NCBI GenBank assembly: GCA_021397835.1
Contig: JAJFZO010000191.1
Span: 8,318,001-8,382,000 of the forward strand
Direction of reading: 5' to 3'
Length of the DNA: 64,000 nt
Origin: Moringa oleifera
Lineage: Eukaryota > Streptophyta > Magnoliopsida > Brassicales > Moringaceae
In this document: one piece after another, positions 48,501 through 60,712 of the stretch
Position numbering within the stretch: position 1 is the stretch's first letter
Layout: each line of letters begins with the position of its first letter
Translations under genes and position numbers: made by a program
The notes under the pieces: generated by a model
Seen by the model: the letters and a program-made list of their open reading frames with translations, nothing else
Databases searched by the model: none
Told to the model about the DNA's origin: nothing

Positions 48501-51500
48501 AACGTGCATGAATAAATACATAATTGAGCTTAAAAATGAATTGAGCCTAAGATATAATTAGACCCAAATTATAATTAAACTTAAGATATGATCAAACAAA
48601 ATAATTAATTAGGTTTGATAATTCATTGAGTCTAATATTTCTTAATTAAGCTTAAAATTAATTAGATTTAATATTTAATTAAATTAACAATGAGTTACTA
48701 AGTACAATTAATTGTTAATCTCAATTAAAATTGATCTAATTAAATATTAATTGTACTTAGTAACTCATGGGTCTAATAATTAATTAGGCCTATGATTTAA
48801 TTGAATCTAATAATTAATTGAACTTAACAATTAATTTGACCTAAGATTTAATAGTCTATAAAAAATAATTAGGCCTTATAAAAATTTGGTTTAATATATA
48901 ATTTGTTCTAAATAGTGAGGTCAAAGGTATAATTGGGTTTATTACTTAATTTGACACAATTAATTTGGCTAGTGTGCATGAGTTCAAAAAATAACTTGAC
49001 GTGTAATTAGACATAAAATTAATTATACCAAAAATAATAGACATGATGTAATTAAATCTCATATGTAATTGAACTTGAGGTACAATTGAGCTTCATAATT
49101 TATTCGACCTATCATGCATGAACCTGAAAAATAATTGGGCTTAAGAATGAGTTTAGCCTAACGTATATTGATTATTCTTAAGAATTAATTGCACACAAAA
49201 ACTACTTGAGCTTAATGTGTAATTAAGCCTAACAAGTGGACCTATTAATTCATTAAGCCTCGATATTCCTACAGTCCAATAATTAGTTAAGCCTTTATTA
49301 AAAATTTTAGCTTAATACATAATCGACCCACTTAAATAAATTGAACTTCATACAAAAATTGGCTAACAATTAATTAGGCATATAAGAATTTGGTTGGGTC
49401 TAAATCTAATAAAGAATAGAATAAGACCATAGAGCTAGGCTTAAGAGTTCGAATTGGCCTATTGCTGGGACTAAGATGTGTTTGAGTTTAAGATTCACTC
49501 ATGCCTAAGGTGAGCCTAAGATTTTATTATGTCTAATAATAATTAAACTTAAATGTCATTGATCTTAATAAATACTTATATTTTATATATACTTGGATCT
49601 AAGGACTAAATGAGCTACATACATAATTGGACCCAATTTATAATTGGGTGTATCGTGTATGAAATTTAGATGAACCTATACTAATTGAATCTAAGAATTA
49701 ATTATGCAATAAATAATTAAACACACGATGTAATTTAGCCTAACAGTTAATTAGACCAACGAATTCATGCTATCAAATTATGAATTGAGCCTAAGATTTA
49801 ATTGTAATAAAGAATTGACTAAGTCTAAGATTCAGTTGAGTTTTATAAAAAATTGTACTTAACCATAATTGGGTCTAAAAACTAATTAGACTCAATAATT
49901 CATTTAATTTAATAAAAAAATTGAGCTTAAACCATGATTTAGTCTGACAATTAATTAGACCTAATAATTCATTAGGCCAAATAAATAATTAAACCTAGAA
50001 TTTCATTGGGTTGAATAAAAATGAGATTAATATACAATCAAAGTTAATAAATAATCAGACTTACTAAAATAAAGAACCTAATAATTGATTGGACTTAGTA
50101 AATAATTAGACCTAACAATTTAATTGAATCTGTAAATTAATGGAGCCAAAGTTTCTACATAAGAATTAGTTAGGCCAAAGAAAAATTTGAATTTCATATA
50201 TAATTGGTCCTAATAAATATATGGGTCTAAAATATAACTTGACTTGGGATGTAATCATACCTAACAATTAATGATCTAAATAATTACTTAGGTCTAACAA
50301 TCATTTGGGTCTAATAATTAATCGAACCAAAGATTTAGTTGTGACTAATAATTAATTGAATCGAATGTTTAATTGAGCTTCATAAAAAAATTAGACTATA
50401 TAACTAAGCTTAATAAATTATTGGGCTTAATCTATAGTTGGGTTTAAGTACGAAATGAGGCTAATAAACATTGAGACCTAAAATATAGTTAGCTCCAATA
50501 TTTAGTTGGGCTTAAGATAAAAGTGGGTGTAATATGCATAAATTAAATATATTATATTGAGGAACGAAATGAGCTTAAGATATAACTAGAACCAGATTAA
50601 AAGTGAACTTAATATATAGTTGATAACAATAATTAATTGGACTTGAAATATAATAATTGGGCCCACAAATTAATTAGCTCTAATATTTAATCAAATCGGA
50701 TATGTAATTGAGATTAACAATATATTAGACCTAATAATTCATTATATCTAATAGGTAACTAGGTCTAAGATTTGTTAGATTTAAGAAAAAATTATGCTTA
50801 GTTTGATTGAACAATTAATTGGCAAAAATAATTAATTATGCTTGAGAATTAGTTAGATCTATTAGTCAATAGGACTAAATTAATTACTTTAACATGCATG
50901 AGTCCAAGAAATAACTTTACATATATAATTGGGTATATAATTGAGCTTAACAAAAATTTGACGTAAGATATATAGACTTAAAATTAATTAAACACAGATT
51001 TAATTGGACTTAAAACATTAGGCATATGATATAATTAGGCCTCATGTACAATTAGGTTTATGATATAATGGACCAATTATAATTAAACTTGAGATATAAT
51101 TGAGCCTAATATAGACATGAACTTGGTGTATAATAGCTTACAATATAATTGAACCTAATATTTAATGGGTTTAATACTTAATTTGGGTTTATCGTGCATG
51201 GACCCAATAAATAATTGGGTTTAAGAATGTTAGGCTTAATGTATATTAATTAAGCCTAATAATTAATTGTGTACAAAAAATAATTAGGCCTAACGGTTCA
51301 TTGGGTTTATGAACCAAAAATATAATTGGGCTTAATATAAAATTGTGTTATTTAAGTAATTGAACTTACTATAAAAATGAGTTAGTAAACAAAATAAGTT
51401 TAATAAATAATTAGACCTTAGATGTAATTAAGTGGACCTACCAAGTAATTGCACTCAAGAATTAAATAGGTCTAAGATTTAATTGGATCTAATTAAAATT

Positions 51501-51779
51501 GGGCCTAAGAATGAAATGAACTTAACACATATTTGAGTGTAAGATATAAATTGACTTAACAATTAATTGGATTAAGATATAACTGGGCTCAGTAATTAAT
51601 TGGGCCAGTATACATGAACCTAACAAACATTTGGACCTATGAATTAATTAATTGGACCTAATAAGTAATTGATTCTAACGATTAATTCGACCAAATAATT
51701 TGTTACGCCATGCAATGAATTTGACCTAAATTTAATTGGATCTAATAAAAATTAAACTTAAATATAATTATCAATAAGA
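45541..51779 (-). repeat. 17-bp degenerate minisatellite, block 4a (inverted)
   Basis: The same 17-bp family as block 1 is here on the - strand (TAATTGGGCCTAA-type units). From 45.6 to 50.4 kb the unit order is that of block 1 reversed, for instance the region of 25.6 kb at 46.1 kb and of 21.05 kb at 50.38 kb. Segment 50,870-51,779 has a direct copy at 62,880-63,870. No gene is possible in any frame. Confidence 0.92.
48690..48768. repeat. Perfect 23-bp hairpin in the right arm
   Basis: Stems at 48,690-48,712 and 48,746-48,768 are exact reverse complements, with a 33-nt loop. The stem begins ATGAGTTACTAAGTACAA. The left-arm counterpart (22,921-22,999) has mismatched stems, so one copy was homogenised or the other decayed. 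Confidence 0.9.
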
Positions 51780-51822
51780 ATAATAGGATTTAGGGTTAGG
51801 GTAAATATTTAGGGATTAAATT
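51780..51822 (+). repeat. Tiny telomere-like patch inside the 17-bp array
   Basis: About five TTTAGGG-type units (GGATTTA, GGGTTAG, GGTAAAT, ATTTAGG) interrupt the inverted 17-bp array. They lie at the point where the direct duplication shared with 62.88-63.87 kb ends. Confidence 0.7.
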
Positions 51823-54328
51823 AGCCTAATCTACTAGTAATAAGCCTAAGATGTAGTTGAGTGTAAACTTGACAAATTAGTTGTTCTAACAAATTAAGTG
51901 TAATGTATAATTTATCTTCTTAAATAATTGAGCTTAAGAATGACATAGATGAGCACGTAATTGGGTATAAAATAAAAATGGACTTAATAATTAATGAATT
52001 TAAGATATAATTCAGTCCAATAATCGACCTAAATACAAATTGGCTTTAGATATAATTAGACTTGTATTGCAATTGAACTGAAGATGTAATTGGGCTTTAT
52101 GAATGATTGGGCTTAATAAATAATTAGGCATAATAATAAATAATTTGACCGAAGATATAATTGGATCCATTGTGCCCGAAATTAAGAAATAATTTAGCTA
52201 AGGAAAAGATGTTGGACTTAAAATTTAATTAAGCCTAATAATTAATTAGACCTAGCAAATAATTAAGTCCTAAAATCAATTGAGTTTAATAATTAATTTA
52301 TACGAAGAATTTATTTTGCTTAAGAATTAAATTGGTCTAATATCTAATTGGATTTTATATGAAAATACACCTAATAAATAATTAAGCTTAGAATGTAATT
52401 GAACTTAACAATCAATATGACCTTATAATTTGTTGGACTTAACAATTATTTGCTTCTAATAATCAATTAGGCCTAAGATTTTAATGTACCTAAGATCTAT
52501 TTCAACCAAATAAAAAATTGTACTTATCACAAAATTGATCTTAATAAATAATTATGCTTAATATATAATTAGGTGTATGAACAATTGAGTTTAATATATA
52601 ATTGAGCTTAAGATATAACTGGACCCATATTATAAGAACTTAAGACATACTTAGGCTTTATAAATAACTGAGCCTAATAAATAATTAGATTTAATAATGA
52701 ATAATAAGGCTTAACATGAAATTATGTTTGTCGCGCAAGAAACCAAGAAATAATTCAACCTAAGAAAAATTTAGCCTAATATGTATTAATTAGGCCTAAG
52801 AATTAATTGAGCCTAATAGTTGATTAGACCAAACAATTCATTGTGCCTAATGAGCTTATTAAATACTTGGGCTTAAAATATAATTAGATTCAATATTTAA
52901 TTAAATTTAAATTATAATTAGGGTTAATAATTAATTGGACCTAATGTGCATGAGCCCAACAAATACTTAAACTTTTGGAACAAATTAGGACTAACATATA
53001 ATTGGATCTAAATTATAAATTAGACTTAAGATATAATTGGGCCTTATAAATAATAAGACTAGATATTAACCAAGCCTAAAAATAAATAAGAGGACCTAAA
53101 GTATAATTAAGTTTGTCATGAATGAAACTTAGAAATCATTTAGCCCAAGAACAAATTTAGCATAACATATACTAATTAGGCCTATGAATTAATTGATTTA
53201 TAAAAATAATTTGACCTATTATGCACTTGAGTCTAACAGTTATTTGAACCAAAGAATTTATTGCAATTAATTGGGCTTCAGATTTAGTTCAACCTATTAA
53301 AAAAAGGTTAATATATCATTTAGCTTAAAACGATATGAACTTAATAAATAATTTAGCCTAATGTTTAACTAAACCTAATAATTTGTTTGCTCAAACAATT
53401 GATTGAGCCCAAGATTTAATTAGCTTTTAAAAAATAAAAATCTAATATATAATTAAGCTTAATGAATAATTGTGCTTAAGAATTGGTTGGGACTATGATT
53501 TAATTAGTCCTAAGTCTTCATATATAGTAGATCCTGAATTGTGGCTAAAATATAATTAGATAGTTAATTATTTGAATTTAAGATATTATTAGACTTAGCG
53601 TGCGTGGCACGACAAATATTTAGCCTAATATAATTAAACCAAAATTATAATTTGACCTAAATTATAAATAGGTTAATAGATAATTAGGCCTAATCAATAA
53701 CAATAGTGCTAAGGTATAATTAAGTTTAGAGTGCATGAAACCGAAAAATAATCTAGCCTAAGAGTAAATTGAGGCTAACATATATTAATTGGGTGAGAAA
53801 AATAATTGGACTTAATCGTTGATTAGACCACATAATTAATTCGACTTAATATGTAATTTGGACTAAAAATGGAATGGGCCTAATAATAATTTAGCCTAAT
53901 GAGTAATTGTGTCTAATAATTACTTGAACCTAACAATTCATTAGCCCTAACAATTAGTTGGGCAAAATAATTATTTGAGCTTAGGACTTTAATTGGATTT
54001 AATACGTAATTGAGCATGATAAATAAATTTTATAATTGGCTTTAATAAAATATTAAACTTATGATGTAGTTAAGCTTAATAACTTTTTAAGCTTAGTAAA
54101 TAACTGGACGTCACAAGTAATATAGTCTAATAATTAATTGGGTCTAAAATATAATTTTGAATAAAAATTAGTCAGACTTAATAATATATTAGGATCATAT
54201 ACCATTGGGCCTGAAATATTATTTGAACATAATAATTAATTAACACTAAGATATATTTAGACCTATAATATAATTGAGCCTAACAATTTGACCAAACAAG
54301 GAATTAAAGCTAACAATTAATTGAGTTG
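51823..54328 (-). repeat. 17-bp degenerate minisatellite, block 4b (inverted)
   Basis: The array is in - orientation. The part 52.8-54.33 kb is the reversed counterpart of 39.95-41.3 kb. The string at 53,340-53,450 is one of five copies of a shared higher-order segment. It runs directly into AT-rich spacer copy 3. Confidence 0.9.
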
Positions 54329-55839
54329 TTCATTTGTTAACTTACTATTACTGTATTAACGAATCAATCCTCTTGAATTTGAGATATAATTTAATTTAAA
54401 TTTATATGTGAATGGTTTCTCTTAATACTTCAAAATTATGAAAGGAAGAGTCAAATATATATATATATATATATTTAAATTTTATCCCACTCTTGCTTTG
54501 TAAAATTCTTATTTAATTAGCTTTTCAAATTTATTTATTTTGAATTAAAAATTATAGAGCTAATAGTGATACATATTAATCACCTAATATTTATAAAATA
54601 AACTATTTAAAATTAAAATTAAAGGTAATTTTTTGTGTGTACTTAGTTGGTATTCACATGAATAAGCATAACTAAATTAAGCTAGCTAGCAATACCATTA
54701 AAAATTAATTAATTAATTTTATTAAAGATTAATTCTTTTAAAAAAACAATATTTTTCATATTATACTTCAAATAAAGTTGACTTTTCATTATTTTTTCCT
54801 CAATACATAAATATTCTTAATATCCAATTTAAAAAATATTTAAAAAGAAAAGTAAAAAAAGAAAGAAAAATTATACAGAATATTAATTTTGTTTTTTCTT
54901 CCCTGTACCTAACATGCAAGTATCATGTATTCAATATTTTATTTTTTTAATTAATCTTTAACATGTTTGTAGTGGATGATCAAAAAATTAGGTTAACATC
55001 AAATACAATAATATAATGAATAATTTAATATACAATATAACAAAATGTTTCTCTATCATTTAAATATTATCATCAAAAATTATTAAAAGAGTGAAAATTC
55101 AAATTCAAATATACTTTATAGTTAGACAATAATAATATTATAAGTAGTAGTAGCAGTAATAATAGCACTAGTGTTAGTAGTAACAGTAATAATAATAATA
55201 ATAATAACAATAATATTAATAAATTTGATAATAATAATAATAATTAAAATAATATAATTTTAATAATAAGATAAAAAACATAATAATAAAAATAAATTTT
55301 AAATAGAATATAAAAGAAGTTCAATGAATAAAAATAAAAATTATGAAAATGAAGAAAAATTGTAAAAAAATAATAAAAGAAAGGCAACATTAAAAATTTT
55401 TGAAAATAAAGAAATGTGGTAAATTAAAAATCTACATGAAAATTAAAAAATTCAAAATAATTCTTTGAAAAAAACTAAAAACCAAATATAAATTAGTAAA
55501 CAAAATAAAAAATGATCTCTTTTTATTCTCTTTAAAAACTATCATTTAATATTAATTTATTATAAAAATAATTTAAATTAAAATTAAAAATCTAAATAGA
55601 AAAACAAAATCAAAAAGCAATCATTTTTCTCTCATTATGCTTCATAACGATCATTTTTTAAATTATAAAAGTTATAATAAGAGAGTTTTCTCTTTCACCT
55701 GCCATTTCATTTTGCCCAATCATAACGACACTAAGTACCTCATAACCTCCGAGAGAGAGAGAAAGATCAAGAATATACATTCCTCTCTTTCATTCCCTCT
55801 CCTAATCATCAATTTGACGTTAATTAAGTTACAACTTTT
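54329..55839 (-). repeat. AT-rich spacer, copy 3 (inverted)
   Basis: This is the reverse complement of the 38.8-39.95 kb spacer, including GAATTTGAGATATAATTTAA near 54,375 against 39,880 and the AGTAGTAGCAGTAATAATAG stretch at 55,147-55,166. It contains a short AT run at 54,454-54,475. The outer 400 bp (55,440-55,835) is also directly repeated at 57,961-58,355. The 70-codon frame at 55,637-55,849 is not conserved in that copy. Confidence 0.87.
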
Positions 55840-57960
55840 TAACCATTAACCCTTAACTCTAAGATCTCAAGCCCTAACCCCTAACCCCTAACTCCTAACC
55901 CTAACTCCAAGACTCTAAACCATAACTTTAAACTCTAACCCTAGATTTCAAACTCCTAAAATTCAACCCCAAGAGCCTAACCATTAAACTTTAAACTTTA
56001 AACCTTAAACTCTAAAACTTAACTCCTATACTAATCCTAACAGCTAAACCATATACCCTGAATGTGACCATTAATTCCTAAGCCCCAAACATTATTATAA
56101 CCCCAAATAGTAAATCCTTAACTATAACCCCCTAACCTCTAAACCATAAATCTAAAACCATAACCCTCAAACCTTAAACTCTAAATCTTAAATCCAAAAT
56201 CATAACCCATAAATTTAAAATCATAAACCCTAAATACAAAATCTTGAACCTTAATCTACAAAGCCTAACCCTTACATCCAAATTGCTAAACCCTAAACCC
56301 TAACCTGAAATTATAAATCTTAAACCATAACTCTTAAACCCTAACTCCTAAACCATAAATTCTAAAGCTTAATTCCAAAATTTTAACCCCTATAGCCGAA
56401 TACTTAAACCCTAAGCTCAAACACTTAAAACCTAAACTTTAACTTTAACCTTAAACCATAAATCCTAACCACAGAACCCTAACTTAGAAACCTTAAACCT
56501 TGAACTCTAAACTCTAGCCACTAAACCTTAAATCCAAAACCATAACACCTAAACATGGATACTTAAAGCTCCTGAAACCCTAAACCTAAACAATAATTCG
56601 TAATCCTTAAACCCTAAGGCATAAACCCAAATCACTAAACCTAGGTTACTAAACCCTAAACATTAAATACTAAACCCCAAACATCAAATACTAAACCCTT
56701 AACCCTTAACCTTAAATCTTAAACTCGAAACCTTAATGCATAATCCTTAAATTCTAAATCGTAAACCCTAACTCCTAATCTCTAATCCTTAACCCTTAAT
56801 TCCTAGACCCTAAACCCTACCCCTAACCCCTAATCCCTAAACCTTATTAAACTCTAAATCCTAAAGACTAAACTCTAAACACTGAACTTTAAACACTAAC
56901 CTTTATCTTTAACCCTTGACCTTGAATCTCTAAACCCAAAAACCAAAACCCTAACTCTTAACCTCTGAACCCTGAACCCTGAAGCCAAACACCTAAACAC
57001 CCAAATACTAAAGTTAAATCATAAACCCTAACCCCTGAAAAATAATCACTAAACCTAAAATCATAAAAGCCTAACTTCCAAACCCTAAACCCCAATTCTT
57101 AGACATTAACCCTTTAACCCAAAATCATAAATGTTAACCTCTAAACTCTAAACCTTGAAAACCTAGACAATGATCCCTAGACCTTAACCCTTAAACCCTA
57201 AGCCCTAAACTATAAACTTAAAACCATAACTCCTAAACCTTAACCCTTAAATAAGTAATCATTAACAAAAACCCTAAAGCCATGAATCCTAAACTCTAAC
57301 CTTAGTCTCTAAATCCTAATCCTAAACACTAAACTTTACCTAGACCCCAAACACTTACTTACAAACACTTAATCCTAAACCAAAACTCCGAAGCTCTAAA
57401 TCCTAACCCTTAAACCTTAAACTCTTTCCCTTAAACTTGAAGCACTTATCCCATATCATTAAACACTCAACCCTAACCCCAAACCTATAAACCCTAAACA
57501 ATAATCCTTGAATCCTAAACATAGACTCTAAGCCCTAAACCTTAAACCCGAGAATTTAAACCCAAAACACTAACCCTTAATCCCTATTTATAAATCTTAA
57601 ACACTAAATCCTAAACCTTAAACTTTTAAACCCTAACATGCAATTCTTAAGCCGTAAACCCTAACTGTAACCCCTAAATTCTAATAACTAAAATCCTAAA
57701 CCTTGAACCTTCAAACCTAAACATGACTTTGAAACCCTAAAGCCCAAGCCTAAAGTCGTAAACCCTAGCTTTAACTCCTAAATTATAATAACTAAATCCT
57801 GAAACCTTAACTATAGCCCGTAAACCCTATTTTAAAAATCATTAACTTTAACCATAACTACAAACGCTAAACACTGAAATTTAAACCCCCATCCCCAAAC
57901 CCATTCCTAAACTCTAAACATTAAATTATAAACCCTATCCCTTAAACACAAAACTCTAAG
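55840..57960 (-). repeat. Degenerate telomere-like array (CCCTAAA orientation)
   Basis: About 2.1 kb of 7-bp register units (CCCTAAA, CCTTAAA, CCATAAC and similar) lie next to spacer copy 3. This is the position expected for the module order spacer-array on the - strand. Confidence 0.93.
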
Positions 57961-58357
57961 GCATGAAAATTTAAAAATTCAGAGTATTTCTTTAGAAAAC
58001 TAAAAATAAAATACAAAATAAAGTAAACAATATAAAAAAAAAGATCTACTTTTTTCTTACTATTCTCTTTGAAAATCATTATTTAATATTAATTTGTTAT
58101 AAAAATAATTTAAATAAAAAACTAAAAATCTTAATAGAAAACCATTAAAAAGTGATTCTTTTTTTCTCATTATTCTTCATAACAGTCATTTTTTTATTTA
58201 TAAAAGGCACGATAAGAGATTTTTCTCTCTAACATTCCATTCCATTTTGCCGAATCATAAGAGGATACCAAGTATGTTCTAAACTAAAAAGGAGACAGAG
58301 AAATATCAAGAATATGGGGTTCTCTTTCATTTCCTCTCTTAATCATCAACTTGGCAC
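57961..58357 (-). repeat. Truncated AT-rich spacer, copy 4
   Basis: About 395 bp match 55,440-55,835 directly: shared are the TTTAATATTAATTTRTTATA region, CATTTTGCC-AATCATAA, and the CTTTCATT-CCTCTC end. It sits between two CCCTAAA arrays, so it marks the junction of two array-spacer modules. The inner spacer and the 17-bp array are lost. Confidence 0.85.
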
Positions 58358-59111
58358 TTATAACCCTAAGATACTAAACCATAACACTAAACCTTAACTA
58401 ACCCCAAGAAGGACCACTAAACCTTGTATCGTAAACCTAAACCCCTAATCCCTAAGCCCAAAAACTTACCGTAACCCCAAAATTGTCAATCCTAGACCAT
58501 AACCCGTAAACTTTAAACCCTGACCTTTAAACTGTATATCCAAAACCATAACTCTAAAAACTTAAACCCTGAATCCAAGATCATAACCCTAAAACTTTAA
58601 AACCATAATCTCTAAAACTAAAACTAACCCTAACCCATAAACCCTAAATATAAAATCTTGGACCCTAATCTATAAAGCCTAAACCCTACACTTGAATTGC
58701 TAAGCCTTAAACCCTAACCCAAAATTGTCAGCCTTAAACCGCAACCCCTAAACCCTAATGAATAACTCTTAAACCCAAACCCCTAAAGCTTAATTCCAAA
58801 ATCATAACGCCTAAAGCCGAACAGTTAAACACTAAGCTCATATACTTAAAACCTTAACCTTAACCCTAAAATTTAAACCATAAATTCTAACCCCTAAACC
58901 TTAACTCAAAAACCTTAAACTCTAAATGTTAAATTGTAGCCACTAAACCTCAAATCCCAAACCACAACCCCTAAACATGAATACTTAAAACATAACTTTA
59001 AAACCCTAAGCCTTAGACAATAAACCCTAAACCCTAAACTTGAAAACCTAAACAATAACCTTTAACCCCTAAAACTACCCTTCATTCCTAAACCCTAACC
59101 TTTAACCCCCT
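58358..59111 (-). repeat. Degenerate telomere-like array (CCCTAAA orientation)
   Basis: A 0.75 kb heptamer array. Some strings, such as the CTAAACATGAATACTTAAA region near 58,973, echo ~56,555, so this array and the 55.8-58 kb array are duplicates in part. Confidence 0.9.
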
Positions 59112-60712
59112 AATTATTAGAGTTTAGTAGTTGGTGTTCAGTGTTTACAATTTAGTGGTCAAGGTTTAGAGATTAAGAGTTAGGGTTTAGGGTTTTTCGG
59201 TTAGACTTTAGGGTCCAAATATTTTTGTTTATGGGTTGTAGGTTGTTCAGTGATTTATAGTTAGTGTTTAAGGTTCAGGATTAAGTTAGGGCTTAAGTGA
59301 TCGAGCTTAGGGATTGGAATGGGATTAGAGTTTTCAGCTTAGGGAATGGGGTTTAAGGGTTAAGGTTTATGATTTACAATTTAGAGTTTTGGGTCTAGGG
59401 TTTAAGCATTTTGGGTTTTGGGTTTATGATTTAGTGGCAAAGGTATAGGGTTTAAAGTTTATGGGTTAGGGTTTAGGTGTTAGGACTTAGAATTAAGGTT
59501 GTAGGCTCACATTAAGGGTTACAGTATAAGGTTTAAAGTTTACAAGGTAGGGTTTAGATGTTGGGGTTAAAGGCGTAGGGGTCACATTAGGGGTTAAGGT
59601 TTAAGAATTAGGGATAAGGCATAGGGTTTAGGATTGGGTTTAGTATTTAGGAGCTGGGGTTTAGGATTTAGGAGCTGGGGTTTAGGATTTAAGAGCTAGG
59701 GTTTAGGGTTTAGATGTTCAAATTCAAAGCCTATGAGTTATGGCTTAAGGTTTAAGATTTATCATTTAGAGTTTAGGTGGATCTGAGGCTTTGGGAATTT
59801 TGGTTTAAGTGTTAGGCTTTAAGGTTGGTGCTTAGGGGACAGGGTTAGGGTTCTGGGTTTTTGGTTTTTGGTTTTTGGTTTGGTGTTTAATGGTTGGCAT
59901 TTCAGGGTAAAGGGTTAGGGATTAGAATTTAGGGTTTAAGGTTTAGAGTAGTGGTTTGTCTTTAGGTTCTATAAGTTAGGGTTTAAGGCGTAGCAATTAG
60001 TGTTTAAGGAGTAAGGGTGTGAGGTTTTCGGCTTATGTTTTAGGATTTAAGGTTTAGGGCCTAAGATTTACGATTTAAGTTCTAAGGTTTCAAGTTTAAT
60101 TGTTTGGCTTTAGGTGTTAAAGTTTACTGTTTTGAGTTTTGGGTTTTATTTTGACGTTTAAGGGTTAGGGATTAAGTTTTAGGCTTTAAGGTTTATGGCA
60201 TTGTGGTCTCAAGTTAGGGTTTAATGGCTTTTGTTATCAATCAAGAGTTTGAGGGTTAGGATTTCATGTTTAGTGTTTACAGTTTAAGGGTCATGCTTCT
60301 GAAATTACGGTTTAGAGGTTAACATTTAAGGCTTAGTGGCTAGGGTTTAGGTTTTATGGTTTAGCATTACTAGTTAGGGTTAAAGTTTATTGTTTTGGAG
60401 TAGGGTTTAAGGGTTAGTTAAAGGGTTCGCATTTAGGGTTTACAGCTTAGGTTTCAAGGTTTAGGGGTTTAAGTAAGCATTAGGTTAGGTTTGGGCATTT
60501 GGGTTTAGGGTTCAATGCTTACATATTAGGTTTAGGTTTGAAGGTTTAGCATGTGGGGTTTAATATTTAGGTTTACATAAGATTTATGGTTTAGGAATTA
60601 ACGGTCAAGATTTCGAGTTGAGAGTCCAAGGTCTAAGGTTTTGGTTTTAGGATTTAGGTTGTAAAGTTTAAGTTTCAAGGTTTATGACTTGAGGTTTAGG
60701 GGTTAGAGCTCT
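59112..60712 (+). repeat. Degenerate telomere-like array (TTTAGGG orientation)
   Basis: The orientation flips at ~59,111-59,118 and 1.6 kb of TTTAGGG-type heptamers follow. A local triplication of a GGAGCTGGGGTTTAGGATTT unit lies at 59,640-59,710, and a GGTTTTT heptamer run lies at 59,850-59,880. Confidence 0.92.

Noticed and set aside
20973..54328. CRISPR-like array from regular short repeats
   Set aside because: Units are directly adjacent without unique spacers, are degenerate, and the DNA is plant nuclear.
55637..55849. 70-codon open frame before the CCCTAAA array as a gene
   Set aside because: The duplicated copy at 58.15-58.36 kb does not preserve the frame, and no domain is seen.
59090..59130. 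Telomere-telomere chromosome fusion scar
   Set aside because: The polarity is CCCTAAA then TTTAGGG, the reverse of a fusion junction.
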